Shown: one piece after another, positions 1 through 10,348 of the stretch
Numbering within the stretch: the first letter of the stretch is position 1
Layout: every line of letters begins with the position of its first letter
Assembly (NCBI RefSeq): GCF_000714545.1
Contig: NZ_AUNB01000051.1
Coordinates: 86,243-150,242 of the forward strand
Length of the DNA: 64,000 nt
Direction of reading: 5' to 3'
Source: Thioclava indica
GTDB taxonomy: Bacteria > Pseudomonadota > Alphaproteobacteria > Rhodobacterales > Rhodobacteraceae
Made by a program: the position numbers and the translations under genes
The notes under the pieces: model-generated
The model's database searches: none
What the model saw: only the letters and a program-made list of their open reading frames with translations
What the model was told of the DNA's origin: nothing

Positions 1-43
1 CGCGGTGGCAGGAGCGACTGTCGGTGCTGCGACGACGAAATAG
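1..43 (+). CDS. possible 3' end of a gene entering the window
   Basis: The frame starting at base 2 reads AVAGATVGAATTK and then a TAG stop at 41-43. The composition looks like a protein C-terminus, and a strong bidirectional hairpin follows at 85-114, which would suit a gene ending here. Only 13 codons are visible, so neither the product nor the reality of the gene can be established. Confidence 0.2.
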   Translation, partial: AVAGATVGAATTK

Positions 44-84
44 CGCTGCATAGACCGGCTGACGCCAAGATCACCCAAGACACA

Positions 85-114
85 AAAAGGCCCCGGACGA
101 TGCCGGGGCCTTTT
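85..114. terminator. bidirectional Rho-independent terminator
   Basis: AAAA, then GGCCCCGG, a 6-base loop, CCGGGGCC, then TTTT. The stem is perfect and flanked by A and T runs on both sides, so it can end the TRAP gene on the minus strand as well as anything arriving from the left on the plus strand. Confidence 0.85.
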
Positions 115-133
115 GCCGTAGATTGCAGTCAGA

Positions 134-1339
<1,206 letters not shown>

Positions 1340-1354
1340 TTACTTGACCGATTT

Positions 1355-1366
1355 GGGCTGTAAACC
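1355..1366 (-). promoter_or_regulatory. conserved upstream element of TRAP receptor copy 1
   Basis: GGGCTGTAAACC (plus-strand reading) lies 109 bases upstream of the start codon. The same 12 bases occur about 104 bases upstream of the paralogous gene at 2731-2742, while much of the sequence between has diverged. It may be a promoter or operator element; this is inference from conservation between the two copies. Confidence 0.4.
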
Positions 1367-1458
1367 GTTAAGTCCCCTCAAATTCAGGAAATCGGGCAAA
1401 GCCGCGTGAGCTTCGCGTGAAGGAGGGCCGCGGGCCGAATGCACAGCGCGAGCGCATG

Positions 1459-1489
1459 AAAAAGCCCCGGCGCTTTGGGGCGCCGGGGC
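1459..1489 (-). terminator. Rho-independent terminator of TRAP receptor copy 2
   Basis: A perfect 10-bp stem, GCCCCGGCGC paired with GCGCCGGGGC around a 6-base loop, followed on the minus strand by TTTTT. It lies 32 bases past the stop of the gene at 1521-2627. Confidence 0.85.
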
Positions 1490-1520
1490 AAAGGGTAGAG
1501 TGCAGAAAACGCCGCTGGGC

Positions 1521-2949
<1,429 letters not shown>

Positions 2950-3780
2950 TCAGCTGCTGCGGGTGTCGGGGAGCTGGATGCGCGCGACCTGATCGGCAAT
3001 AGGATCCACCGACAGCGGATGCGTCTCGCCCGAGTGATCCTCGGGGTTGCCGATATCCATCCATTCGCCGCCTTTGAAAATCTCGAGCGCGGCAAAATTC
3101 GCCTTATAGCCCATCTTGCGCGAGCCCGGCACCCAATAGCCCAGATAGACGTAGGGCAGCCCGATACGGCGCGCGATCTCGATGTGATCAAGGATCAGAT
3201 AGGTGCCAAGGCTGTCTTTGATCCGGTCGGGTTCGTAAAACGAATAGACCATCGACAGCCCGTCATCGAGCACATCCGTCAGACAGGTCGCAATCAGCGC
3301 GCGCACCGACCCCGGCGTGGCGGCACTTTCGCGATATTCGATAACGCGCGACTTGACCGGGGTTTCCTCGATCATCGCGGCAAATTCGAATACATCCATA
3401 TCCGCCATCCCGCCATCGGCATGGCGCAAATCAAGATATCGGCGGAACAATGCGTATTGTTCCTCGGTGGCCCAAGGGCTGGTCGCGGTGCGCCGCAGAT
3501 CGGCGTTGCGCTTGAGAATCCGGCGTTGCGAGCGTGACTGTGTGAAATCCGCCACCCGGATTCGCGCCGACAAACAGGCCGTGCAATCGGCGCAAGAGGG
3601 GCGATACAGCACGTTTTGCGACCGACGAAACCCTTGGCGTGATAAGGAATTGTTAAGCTTTTCAGCGCCTTCCCCCTGCAAAGCCGTGAACAGTTTTCTC
3701 TCGGCCCGCCCGTCAAGATACGGGCAGGGCTGCGGCGCGGTCACATAGAACTGCGGTGCAAGCGGGAGAGAATGGCGCAT
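2950..3780 (-). CDS. bpt: aspartate/glutamate leucyltransferase (Bpt)
   Basis: Transfers leucine from Leu-tRNA to N-terminal Asp or Glu of proteins, creating an N-degron that ClpS delivers to ClpAP. The 276-residue product starts [19 protein letters not shown] and shows the family pattern [27 protein letters not shown] (conserved cysteines) and a C-terminal GCN5-like fold ending [19 protein letters not shown]. The start at 3780 matches the family N-terminus; an upstream in-frame codon at 3876 would add 32 unrelated residues. ClpS is encoded in this window at 46995, so both the tagging enzyme and the adaptor are present. Monocistronic by position. Confidence 0.95.
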   Translation of the reverse strand: MRHSLPLAPQFYVTAPQPCPYLDGRAERKLFTALQGEGAEKLNNSLSRQGFRRSQNVLYRPSCADCTACLSARIRVADFTQSRSQRRILKRNADLRRTATSPWATEEQYALFRRYLDLRHADGGMADMDVFEFAAMIEETPVKSRVIEYRESAATPGSVRALIATCLTDVLDDGLSMVYSFYEPDRIKDSLGTYLILDHIEIARRIGLPYVYLGYWVPGSRKMGYKANFAALEIFKGGEWMDIGNPEDHSGETHPLSVDPIADQVARIQLPDTRSS

Positions 3781-3878
3781 TAGGGGGCCGTCTAAATTCG
3801 GATGGGGTTGGTACAGGCTAACAAAGCCGTGCGCGCGGGCCAAGTGTTTCTGCGCAAATCGTTGATCTCTTGGCACAG

Positions 3879-3911
3879 AAAACGCCCCGGTTGCTGTGAC
3901 CGGGGCGTTTC
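3879..3911 (-). terminator. Rho-independent terminator of the DUF2852-like gene
   Basis: AACGCCCCGG and CCGGGGCGTT form a perfect 10-bp stem with a 9-base loop; the minus strand continues into GTTTTC. It lies 24 bases after the stop at 3935. Confidence 0.8.
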
Positions 3912-3934
3912 AGGGCGATCATTTCGCGTCGGCG

Positions 3935-4393
3935 TTACGCTTTGGCGCTGTCGTCGTCACTGTCGCTTTGCGCGGCAGCTTTGGCGCGATCTTCCATGTA
4001 TTGGTCGAACTCGGCCTTATCGCGCGATTCCCGCAGGCGGCGCAAAAACTCTTCGAATTCGGACTGTTCGCGCTCTAGCCGTTCAAGGGTGTCGGTCTTG
4101 TAGGCGTCAAACGCGGCGTTGCCAGTGGTGCGCGAGACATGCATCCGCCCGCCAAAGCCACAGCCGTGGCTGCGCGTCATCTGATTCCCGCCCTTGCGCC
4201 AACGACGCCCGAAGCGACCGGTGACCAGGATAAAGGCCAGAAGCGCCAGCCCCAGCGGGCCAGCAAAGATGAACCCCGCAACCATCAGCGCAATCCATGC
4301 GCCCGGTCCGTTGCCGTCCATCCAGTCGATGGCGCGGGTAAACCAGTTGCCCCGATTAACAGGGGCGGGGGAATTGGTAGCATAGGCTGCCAT
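3935..4393 (-). CDS. DUF2852-like small membrane protein
   Basis: The 152-residue protein has one or two membrane segments at about residues 31-60 (WIALMVAGFIFAGPLGLALL), then a basic stretch RFGRRWRKGG, and a long charged C-terminal helix (LERLEREQSEFEEFLRRLRE) likely to form a coiled coil. This layout matches the DUF2852 family of Rhodobacterales and Rhizobiales, which has no known function. The start has a good GGAGG ribosome site. Single gene with its own terminator. The family name is from memory and should be treated as likely rather than certain. Confidence 0.8.
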   Translation of the reverse strand: MAAYATNSPAPVNRGNWFTRAIDWMDGNGPGAWIALMVAGFIFAGPLGLALLAFILVTGRFGRRWRKGGNQMTRSHGCGFGGRMHVSRTTGNAAFDAYKTDTLERLEREQSEFEEFLRRLRESRDKAEFDQYMEDRAKAAAQSDSDDDSAKA

Positions 4394-4521
4394 GGGGAAC
4401 CTCCGTTGGGTTGATGTGAATGCCTTTTACATCATCCAAGATCGGTATTCTGGTCGCGCCTTGCAAGGGTTAATGTGAATGTTTTTTACATTCCGCGCCA
4501 AACCCGTTGATTTGCTTTTTT

Positions 4522-4989
4522 TTATTCGGTGAAATTGGCCTGATCTGCACCGCTGATACGCTTTAAATCCTGCGGAGAGATGCTGAAAACATGGCGCGGC
4601 GTGCCCGCTGCGGCCCAAATCACATCAAATTCCATCAGCTTGGGGTCCAGAAACGTGGTGACCGGGTTGAGATGCCCCAAAGGCGCCACCCCGCCAATCG
4701 CAAAGCCCGTCTCCGCGCGGATCAGATCGGCATCGGCCTTGCCCAAGGGCTGGCCGGCCACCACGCTGGCCTTGCTCGCGCTCACCCGATTGCCGCCTGC
4801 GGTGATAAACAGCACGATATGGCCGGTGTTTTCGCCGCGGAAGATAATCGATTTGGCGATTTGATCCAGCGCGCAGCCCGCCGATTGCGCCGCCAACGCG
4901 GCCGTGCGCGCCTCACCCACGTCGCGAATGTCATGCGCGACCCCCGCCGCCTCCAGCGCGGCGCGCACCCGTTTCAAGGATTTGCTCAT
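4522..4989 (-). CDS. YbaK/EbsC-type aminoacyl-tRNA deacylase
   Basis: A 155-residue single-domain protein of the YbaK/ProX family, which hydrolyses mischarged tRNAs such as Cys-tRNA(Pro) or Ala-tRNA(Pro) in trans. Visible family signatures are QIAKSIIFRGENTGHIVLFI (about 43-62), the lysine-containing SASKASVVAGQPLGKADADL segment and the GFAIGGVAPLGHLNPV loop. The length is that of free-standing editing proteins and no tRNA synthetase domain is attached. Which mischarged tRNA it acts on cannot be told from sequence. A dispersed repeat begins 48 bases upstream of its start. Confidence 0.9.
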   Translation of the reverse strand: MSKSLKRVRAALEAAGVAHDIRDVGEARTAALAAQSAGCALDQIAKSIIFRGENTGHIVLFITAGGNRVSASKASVVAGQPLGKADADLIRAETGFAIGGVAPLGHLNPVTTFLDPKLMEFDVIWAAAGTPRHVFSISPQDLKRISGADQANFTE

Positions 4990-5344
4990 GGCTCTTGCCC
5001 CGAGTTATGTCGACCGCGGTGCTCGTGAAGGGCGATGGATGCCTCCGGCGGGAGTATTTAGGGCTAGATGAAAGCGCAGTCCACCCCCCATTGACCGCCG
5101 CCCAATGGTTTGCGAGGGCCGCATAGGTGTAGCTGCCCGCTGACTGTAAGGCCGCGCCGAATGCGACCAATGCTGCGTCTTGGCTTGGGGCCCACGAGAT
5201 GATCAACGTCAATCGGTTCCGCTGACGCGATGCGAGCTATCGACGGCGCGCGCGTGTTACCGCGTCTTCACTTCCTCGCGCGTTTAAGCGCCAACCTCCC
5301 GTGGCGCCCTAGCTTGTCCACCAAACGTCATGGGAGGATTTTAT
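4990..5344. other. intergenic region with a dispersed repeat and a coding-like fragment
   Basis: The 355-base gap between the deacylase and the MFS carrier contains the repeat at 5037-5074. On the minus strand, 5212 down to about 5076 reads as a coding-like, Ala-rich stretch (ISWAPSQDAALVAFGAAL...) that runs straight into the repeat. This may be the relic of a gene truncated there. No complete gene or terminator is seen; the start-proximal ribosome site of the carrier lies at 5332-5338. Confidence 0.5.
5037..5074 (+). repeat. dispersed repeat family A, copy 1
   Basis: Contains CCTCCGGCGGGAGTATTT followed by AGGGCTAGATGAAAG. The CTCC/GGAG ends form a tiny hairpin before TATTT. A 34-base core is identical to the reverse complement of 54857-54890; diverged copies are at 58828-58865 and 58881-58916. 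Confidence 0.8.
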
Positions 5345-6661
5345 ATGACCGAATTCACTCAATCCGGGCCCGCAGTCCGGGCCGATAGCAGAGCTGGCAA
5401 ATTTCGTTGGGCTGTCGTGGCTTTGCTCTTTGCAATCACGATCATCAACTATATCGACCGCTCGGCGATCTCATATGCGATCACGCCGATGGCCAAAGAG
5501 CTATCGCTTAGCGATGCACAACGCGGCGTGATCTTGGGCGCCTTTGGCTTTGGCTATGCCTTCACCACCTTTTTGGGCGGCATCCTTGTGGACCGGTTCG
5601 GCGCGCGGATCGTATTGGCCATCTCGGTCGCGTTCTGGGCGGTGTCGATCTGGCTAAGCGGGGCGGCCTCGAGCTTCTTTCTGGTGCTGGGCGCGCGCGC
5701 GATGCTTGGACTGGCAGAGGGGCCGATGTTCCCCGGCATGACCGGCGCAATTGGCAGTTGGTTGGCGGGCGCGGAACGTGCGAAAGCCTTGGGTGTTTCG
5801 CTGGCTGCTGTGCCGTTTTCATTGGCCATCGGTGCCCCGATCGTGACCGAGCTGATGGGCGCATTCGGTTGGCGCGCGATGTTTTATATCCTTGCCGGCG
5901 TGTCGCTCGCATGGTTGCCGATCTGGCTCTGGCTGTTTCGCAACCACCCCGAGGACAGCCCCAATGTTTCGGATGGCGAACTGGCACATATTCGCACGAC
6001 GGTCAGTCATGATGACGCCCCCAAAACAGATATTCAGCGCCCGAAAACGACATGGAAACGACTGTTTACCAACCCGACTCTGCTGGTGAATTACTGGGCG
6101 TTTTTCGTATTCGGATACTTCCTGTTCTTCTTCATGACGTGGTTGCCGGGGTATCTGGAGAAAGATTTCGGGCTGTCCGTTTCGGCTGTCGGCTGGTTTT
6201 CCGTGGTGCCTTGGGCGGCGGCGGCCGTGGTGTTGCTGGGATTGGGGTATCTTTCGGACAAACTTTTGGCGCGCACCCGTTCGTTGCGCCTGTCGCGCTC
6301 GGCGATGATCGCGGTAACGCAGGCGATTGCAGCACTTGTCGTCATCCCCGTAGCATTCACCTCTAATCTGACGGTGGCGTTGACGCTGATCACCATCGCC
6401 TTGGCGGCCTCAATGGGCGCAAATGCAGCTTACTACGCAGTCAATATCGACGTTGCACCGGATCGCTCGGCCACGGCGCTTGGAATCATGGATCTGGGAT
6501 TTGCAATCTCGGGCTTTCTGGCCCCCACGATTACGGGCTGGGTCGTGGGCACAAGCGGAAGCTTCGTTGAAGCCTTTTTGTTGATGGCGGGGCTAGGGAT
6601 ATCCTCGGTAGTTTTGACCGCGCTGTTTCATCGTCCCGACCGGGATGCTGTGCGCGTATAA
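5345..6661 (+). CDS. MFS transporter, anion:cation symporter-like
   Basis: A 438-residue major facilitator with about twelve membrane segments. The first reads WAVVALLFAITIINYIDRSAI, typical of the ACS branch (D-galactonate, glucarate and related organic-acid carriers), with the conserved loop GGILVDRFGARIVL between helices 2 and 3. The ATG at 5345 is chosen because a GGGAGGA ribosome site sits six bases upstream; the ATG at 5330 lies before that site. Substrate unknown: no catabolic enzyme or regulator is adjacent. A 10-bp inverted repeat lies just past the stop and may act in termination. Confidence 0.9.
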   Translation: MTEFTQSGPAVRADSRAGKFRWAVVALLFAITIINYIDRSAISYAITPMAKELSLSDAQRGVILGAFGFGYAFTTFLGGILVDRFGARIVLAISVAFWAVSIWLSGAASSFFLVLGARAMLGLAEGPMFPGMTGAIGSWLAGAERAKALGVSLAAVPFSLAIGAPIVTELMGAFGWRAMFYILAGVSLAWLPIWLWLFRNHPEDSPNVSDGELAHIRTTVSHDDAPKTDIQRPKTTWKRLFTNPTLLVNYWAFFVFGYFLFFFMTWLPGYLEKDFGLSVSAVGWFSVVPWAAAAVVLLGLGYLSDKLLARTRSLRLSRSAMIAVTQAIAALVVIPVAFTSNLTVALTLITIALAASMGANAAYYAVNIDVAPDRSATALGIMDLGFAISGFLAPTITGWVVGTSGSFVEAFLLMAGLGISSVVLTALFHRPDRDAVRV

Positions 6662-7013
6662 CCCGGACGAGAGGTTTGCGGATGTCCTGACCTGTCTCAG
6701 GAATAGGGCGTTCGCAAACCTCAAGCACTAGAATTTCCAAGCAGACAAGCCCGCCGCCACGGCACGCGCGACATCATGCAAGGCGCGTGATTCGCGACGC
6801 GCGATGCGGTCGACAAAATCGACCTCGCCCCCGGTTTGGCAAAAAACAGCCGATCGCCTGATAGTTGTTTCGCTAGGAACCGGTTCAATCAACTTCCGTG
6901 CTATGCTGCGACACGCAGGGCCTAAAGCGATTATTCCGACGCGCACGATTTGAGTGCTATTTGACGGATTTCACTTGGGTTTCAGGGTCCACCCACTGAC
7001 ACGAAGGTGCCTT
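6662..7013. other. intergenic region before the triple-enzyme gene
   Basis: Holds the inverted repeat at 6671-6722 and presumably the promoter of the gene at 7014 (AAGG ribosome site at 7004-7007). On the minus strand a 72-codon frame (6946 to 6728) ends GGEVDFVDRIARRESRALHD... and could be a gene relic or a small unknown protein; support is weak. Confidence 0.45.
6671..6722 (+). repeat. perfect 10-bp inverted repeat after the MFS gene
   Basis: GAGGTTTGCG and CGCAAACCTC are exact reverse complements separated by 32 bases, which contain a nested CCTGA/TCAGG hairpin. No T run follows, so it may be a weak terminator or a structured leader/operator rather than a classical terminator. Confidence 0.55.
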
Positions 7014-9740
7014 ATGACGACGCAAATCACATTAACCGAACTCAAGGCCAAAATTCGCGATATCGACACCCCCGACGAGGAAATCGCCGCCTATTTACTG
7101 GCCGCGCCCGAAGCCTCTGATGCCTTTGCGCCGCAGGTGCGGATCAACCCTGACTTGGTAGATGATGAAGGCACCGAAGCCGATGTCGCGATGCGGTTTT
7201 TTAACGCAATGTCCAAGCGGCGGCGGCAAAAGAAATACCTCCGGAAAATCGAAAACGGCTGGACCGGGCTGCGCGTCGTGTCCGAGGGCGATAGCTGGTT
7301 TCAGTATCCGTTCCTGCTGCATGATGTGATTGATCAGCTGTTTGACGACTACGCGATTTACAGCCTCGGGGCGGCGGGGGATCTGGTTCAAGACATGCTG
7401 GATCAAGACGAGATCCTGCAAGCGGTGCGCCAGCATAACCCGCATGTGTTTCTGATCAGCGGTGGCGGCAATGATCTGCTGGGCGACGGGATGCTGCAAA
7501 CCGCATTGCACCCGTTCAAGACTGGCAAGCTGGCCAAGGATTATCCCAACTCCACGTTCACCAAACGGCTCAAGGATATCATCGGCGTCTACCGCTCGAT
7601 CTTTACGACGCTGCTGGCTGAGTTCCCCAACCTGAAAATCCTGTGTCACGGCTATGATTACGCGCAACCCGCGAACGCGCGCTGGCTGGGTAAGCCGATG
7701 GAGGCGCTGGGGATCAAGGACAAGACGCTACAGGCGCAAATCGTGGCAGAGCTGGTAGAGCGTTTCAACACGGCCCTAGTCGATCTCGCCGCGGAATTCC
7801 CCGGATCTGTCGTTCGCGTGAGTTGCCTGAATTGCGTGGGCAGCAACTGGCACGATGAATTGCACCCCAACAACACCGGCTATGGCGCGGCGGCCGGGAA
7901 GTTCCGCGCTATTATTGACTCGATGTTTGGGGCGAACGCTCCGTTTGAGGTCACAGCCCCGCTGTCGCCGGGCAAAGAGGCCAAGATCGACGCGCATGAC
8001 CTCAACCCCGAGGCGTTTCGCGAATTGGTCGATCATCGGGGCCGCGAATTGCTCGACACGCCTTTGCCACCCACCGAAGACGAAGCCCGCCGCAAGGAAA
8101 TCGAGCAGGATATTTCGCAGCATTTCGAAAAGATATCTGGCGGGGCCGATTTCCTGCCTGCCAGCTTTCTCTATCGCGGCGCGGATGCGGCCGCTGCGGT
8201 CTGTCGCATCAACCTGCCCGGCGGCTCGGGCACCGGCTTTATGATCGCGACGCGCAACTTCATCATGACCAACAACCACGTCATCGGCGACGAAGACGAA
8301 GCCCGCGAAGCCGTTGCCGAGTTCAACTTCGAGGAGGGCGGTGCCAGCCTAATGGTCAACCTTGATCCGGATCGGTTTTTCGTAACCTCCACGGAGTTGG
8401 ATTTCACCATCGTTGGCTGTGACGACCCCGCGCTGGAGATCTTTGACCCGATCCCGCTGCTGCGCAACCCATCCACCGTGACGCGCGGCGAAAAGGTCAA
8501 TATCGTGCAGCACCCGCGCGGGCGTCCCAAGGAAGTCGCGCTGCACAATAACGACGTGTTGCGCGTCAAGGATAAGGTGATCTGGTATGAAACCGACACC
8601 GAACCGGGATCATCGGGCAGCCCGGTGTTCAACAACACGTGGGATCTGGTGGCCTTGCATCACGCGGGTTGGGTTGAAGGGGGCGTAACCACGAACGAAG
8701 GCGTGCGCATCGCGGCCATCGTATCCCATCTGGTGGCCCGCCAGCACATCGAAGCCACCGCCTCCTTCAAGTTGATGGAGCTGCTTTCAACGGTCCCCGA
8801 CAGCTCTCCGCATCTTGGGTTCTTTGACATTGCGGGCATCACCGGCTCCAGCGTGCAGGAAGTGGAAGTGCCCGAATATAAGGGCTCGCTTGAATTCGCC
8901 GATATCGGTTTCTGGAATATCGAGCATTTCAATGACGCCATTTCCGACACCCGCGTTGACAAGGTGGCCTGCGTGCTGGGCCATCTGTCGCTGGACGCCA
9001 TGGGCTTGGTCGAGGTGCAAAAAGACGCGATGGAGCGTCTGATTGCGTCGCTTCAGGCCCTTGGGCATAGCTACGACTACAAATATCTGGACGTCAAAGG
9101 CAGGCAGGATCTGGCCGTTCTGTATGACAGCAAGACCACGGAAGTGAACATTTCCGCCAAGATCCTGAACCGCCACAAAACGGCTTGGGCCGCGACAACG
9201 GAGTCAGGGCGCACGGCCTTTCCGCGCCGCCCATTGATCGCAACGGTCAAAGTGGCCCCCAATACGGAGGGGGGCGATCCGGTGGAATTCATCATGATCC
9301 TGCTGCACCTCAAGGCGTTCGGCGACCCGCAAAGCAAGGCCCGCCGTCGCCTTGCCGCCGAGATCCTGACCGAGGTGATCGCCGACATCCGCAAGACCGA
9401 AAAGCTGCCCGTGGTTCTGGGCGGTGATCTGAATGAGACGCTGAATACCGACGTGCTTGGCCCGCTCACCGATGCGCCCGATCTGTTCACGCTGACCACA
9501 GATGATGCCGCCGACAATGCGCTGTCCTATGTCGGGGCGAGATATCGCTCGCTGATTGATCACATCGTGGTCAGCAACGATGTCCACATGGCCCCGATCA
9601 GCGGCGACGACGCAGCCATCGTGCGGCTCGACAAATCGGTGGCGGATTTCACCCGCGACGTGTCTGACCATGTGCCGCTGGTGATCCGCATGGTCAGCCG
9701 CGACGCGCCGATACAGATCGGCAGTGCGGGCAAGAAATGA
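7014..9740 (+). CDS. three-enzyme fusion: SGNH hydrolase + trypsin-like protease + EEP nuclease/phosphatase
   Basis: A 908-residue cytosolic protein (no signal peptide, no membrane segment) with three apparently intact catalytic domains. Residues about 86-320 form an SGNH/GDSL hydrolase: EGDSW with Ser94, GGGND with Asn153, and DELH with Asp281/His284. Residues about 395-610 form a trypsin-like protease: TNNHV with His422, LDFTI with Asp463 as likely acid, GSSGSP with Ser534. Residues about 625-895 form an endonuclease/exonuclease/phosphatase domain: FWNIEH with Asn635, Glu667, His765, GGDLN with Asp805/Asn807, DH at 849-850, SDH at 884-886. Residues 1-85 are a charged, helical region of unknown function. 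The start at 7014 has an AAGG site six bases upstream; an earlier in-frame codon at 6954 lacks one. Domain calls rest on visible motifs. The joint function is unknown; a protease-activated effector is one possibility. A hairpin terminator follows, then IS remnants. Confidence 0.9.
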   Translation: MTTQITLTELKAKIRDIDTPDEEIAAYLLAAPEASDAFAPQVRINPDLVDDEGTEADVAMRFFNAMSKRRRQKKYLRKIENGWTGLRVVSEGDSWFQYPFLLHDVIDQLFDDYAIYSLGAAGDLVQDMLDQDEILQAVRQHNPHVFLISGGGNDLLGDGMLQTALHPFKTGKLAKDYPNSTFTKRLKDIIGVYRSIFTTLLAEFPNLKILCHGYDYAQPANARWLGKPMEALGIKDKTLQAQIVAELVERFNTALVDLAAEFPGSVVRVSCLNCVGSNWHDELHPNNTGYGAAAGKFRAIIDSMFGANAPFEVTAPLSPGKEAKIDAHDLNPEAFRELVDHRGRELLDTPLPPTEDEARRKEIEQDISQHFEKISGGADFLPASFLYRGADAAAAVCRINLPGGSGTGFMIATRNFIMTNNHVIGDEDEAREAVAEFNFEEGGASLMVNLDPDRFFVTSTELDFTIVGCDDPALEIFDPIPLLRNPSTVTRGEKVNIVQHPRGRPKEVALHNNDVLRVKDKVIWYETDTEPGSSGSPVFNNTWDLVALHHAGWVEGGVTTNEGVRIAAIVSHLVARQHIEATASFKLMELLSTVPDSSPHLGFFDIAGITGSSVQEVEVPEYKGSLEFADIGFWNIEHFNDAISDTRVDKVACVLGHLSLDAMGLVEVQKDAMERLIASLQALGHSYDYKYLDVKGRQDLAVLYDSKTTEVNISAKILNRHKTAWAATTESGRTAFPRRPLIATVKVAPNTEGGDPVEFIMILLHLKAFGDPQSKARRRLAAEILTEVIADIRKTEKLPVVLGGDLNETLNTDVLGPLTDAPDLFTLTTDDAADNALSYVGARYRSLIDHIVVSNDVHMAPISGDDAAIVRLDKSVADFTRDVSDHVPLVIRMVSRDAPIQIGSAGKK

Positions 9741-9762
9741 GGTCTGAGAACCGCTCGCAATG

Positions 9763-9795
9763 AAAACCTTGGCGGCAGTCGCCAAGGTTCGTTGT
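9763..9795 (+). terminator. hairpin terminator after the triple-enzyme gene
   Basis: AACCTTGGCG and CGCCAAGGTT pair perfectly around a 5-base loop, 24 bases past the stop. The downstream TTCGTTGTGTT is only moderately T-rich, so efficiency is uncertain. Confidence 0.7.
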
Positions 9796-9876
9796 GTTCT
9801 GGTCGGCGGCCCTCCACGTCTGGCCGGGCACGAAGGGCGCAAGGCGCCTTCTTTGCGATGCTGCGAACGGCGCGAA

Positions 9877-10026
9877 TGAGCCTCCCCCTTTGAAGTGGTC
9901 CGCCCTTATCGTCAGGAAAGCGGAGGACCAAGATCGGCGATCAAGAGACCCAAGCCCGAAGAGGTTGTCGTGAAGTTACGACACGTTGAGGTGCTGATGG
10001 GGCAGGGCATGTCCCGGATTGACGCG
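9877..10026 (+). mobile_element. IS3-family left-end and orfA remnant
   Basis: The segment begins TGAGCCTCCCCCTTTGAAG, which resembles the terminal inverted repeat of IS3-type elements. The frame starting near 9940 then reads KRPKPEEVVVKLRHVEVLMG, the N-terminus of an orfA (InsE-like, helix-turn-helix) transposase. Similarity stops after about 30 codons (GQGMSRIDA), so the helix-turn-helix is truncated and the gene is dead. Assignment rests on recognised motif similarity, not on a search. Confidence 0.7.
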
Positions 10027-10044
10027 CCAGTATGGCCGATATGG

Positions 10045-10343
10045 TTAGCCCAGGGTTGCGGCTTTGCTGAGAAAGGCAGGCTGGTAGACTGAATAGCCCC
10101 TAGATTCGTAGACGCCTTCGGGGCTCAGTTTCCGCTGCTGTTCGAACTCGACGGGCGACAGCATCCTGTTTCTCGCATGCTTGCGCTTCGGGTTGTAGAA
10201 CATCTCGATGTAATCGAACACGTCCTGCCCCTGCAAATGATCCCCCGGATCATTTGCTCCGCTGCGCGGACCAGCTTGAACTCGTGACAGGTTCCGCGAG
10301 GGCTCATCGAATGGGCCCGCTTGCTCGGCGGGGTCTTAAACAA
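10045..10343 (-). pseudogene. IS3-family orfB (DDE transposase) 3' remnant
   Basis: On the minus strand, two frames carry pieces of the integrase-like orfB. One has SMSPRGTCH (usual form SMSRRGNC) near 10310-10285; another has DVFDYIEMFYNPKRKHARNR and LSPVEFEQQRKLSPEGVY. Between them the expected AVAESFF...ERI segment is missing and is replaced by about 70 bases with a palindrome. The fragment faces the orfA remnant head to head, so the two do not come from one simple element. It stops within a few bases of the tRNA-Arg 3' end. Confidence 0.75.
10233..10257. repeat. perfect 11-bp palindrome inside the IS remnant
   Basis: GCAAATGATCC and GGATCATTTGC are exact reverse complements around CCC. 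It sits where the transposase reading is interrupted, directly beside a smaller hairpin (TCCGC/GCGGA), so it may be part of a separate inserted sequence. Confidence 0.7.
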
Positions 10344-10348
10344 TAAAA

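Larger units (their letters stand above)
9741..10348. other. gene-free accessory stretch: terminator plus scrambled IS remnants
   Basis: This 608-base stretch contains a terminator (9763-9795), an IS3-type left-end fragment (about 9877-10026) and a 3' transposase fragment on the opposite strand (10045-10343) containing a perfect palindrome. It ends at the 3' terminus of tRNA-Arg. No intact gene is present. Confidence 0.7.

Noticed and set aside
4931..5212. 93-codon minus-strand frame overlapping the deacylase start
   Set aside because: Overlaps a firm gene by 59 bases and passes through a dispersed repeat; only its first part looks coding, so it is listed as a possible relic, not a gene.
6954..7013. 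Earlier start for the triple-enzyme gene
   Set aside because: No ribosome site before 6954, whereas 7014 has AAGG at the right spacing; the extra 20 residues show no signal peptide.
10125..10343. 72-codon minus-strand frame next to tRNA-Arg as a gene
   Set aside because: It is part of the transposase remnant (SMSPRGTCH) joined to palindromic sequence, not an independent gene.
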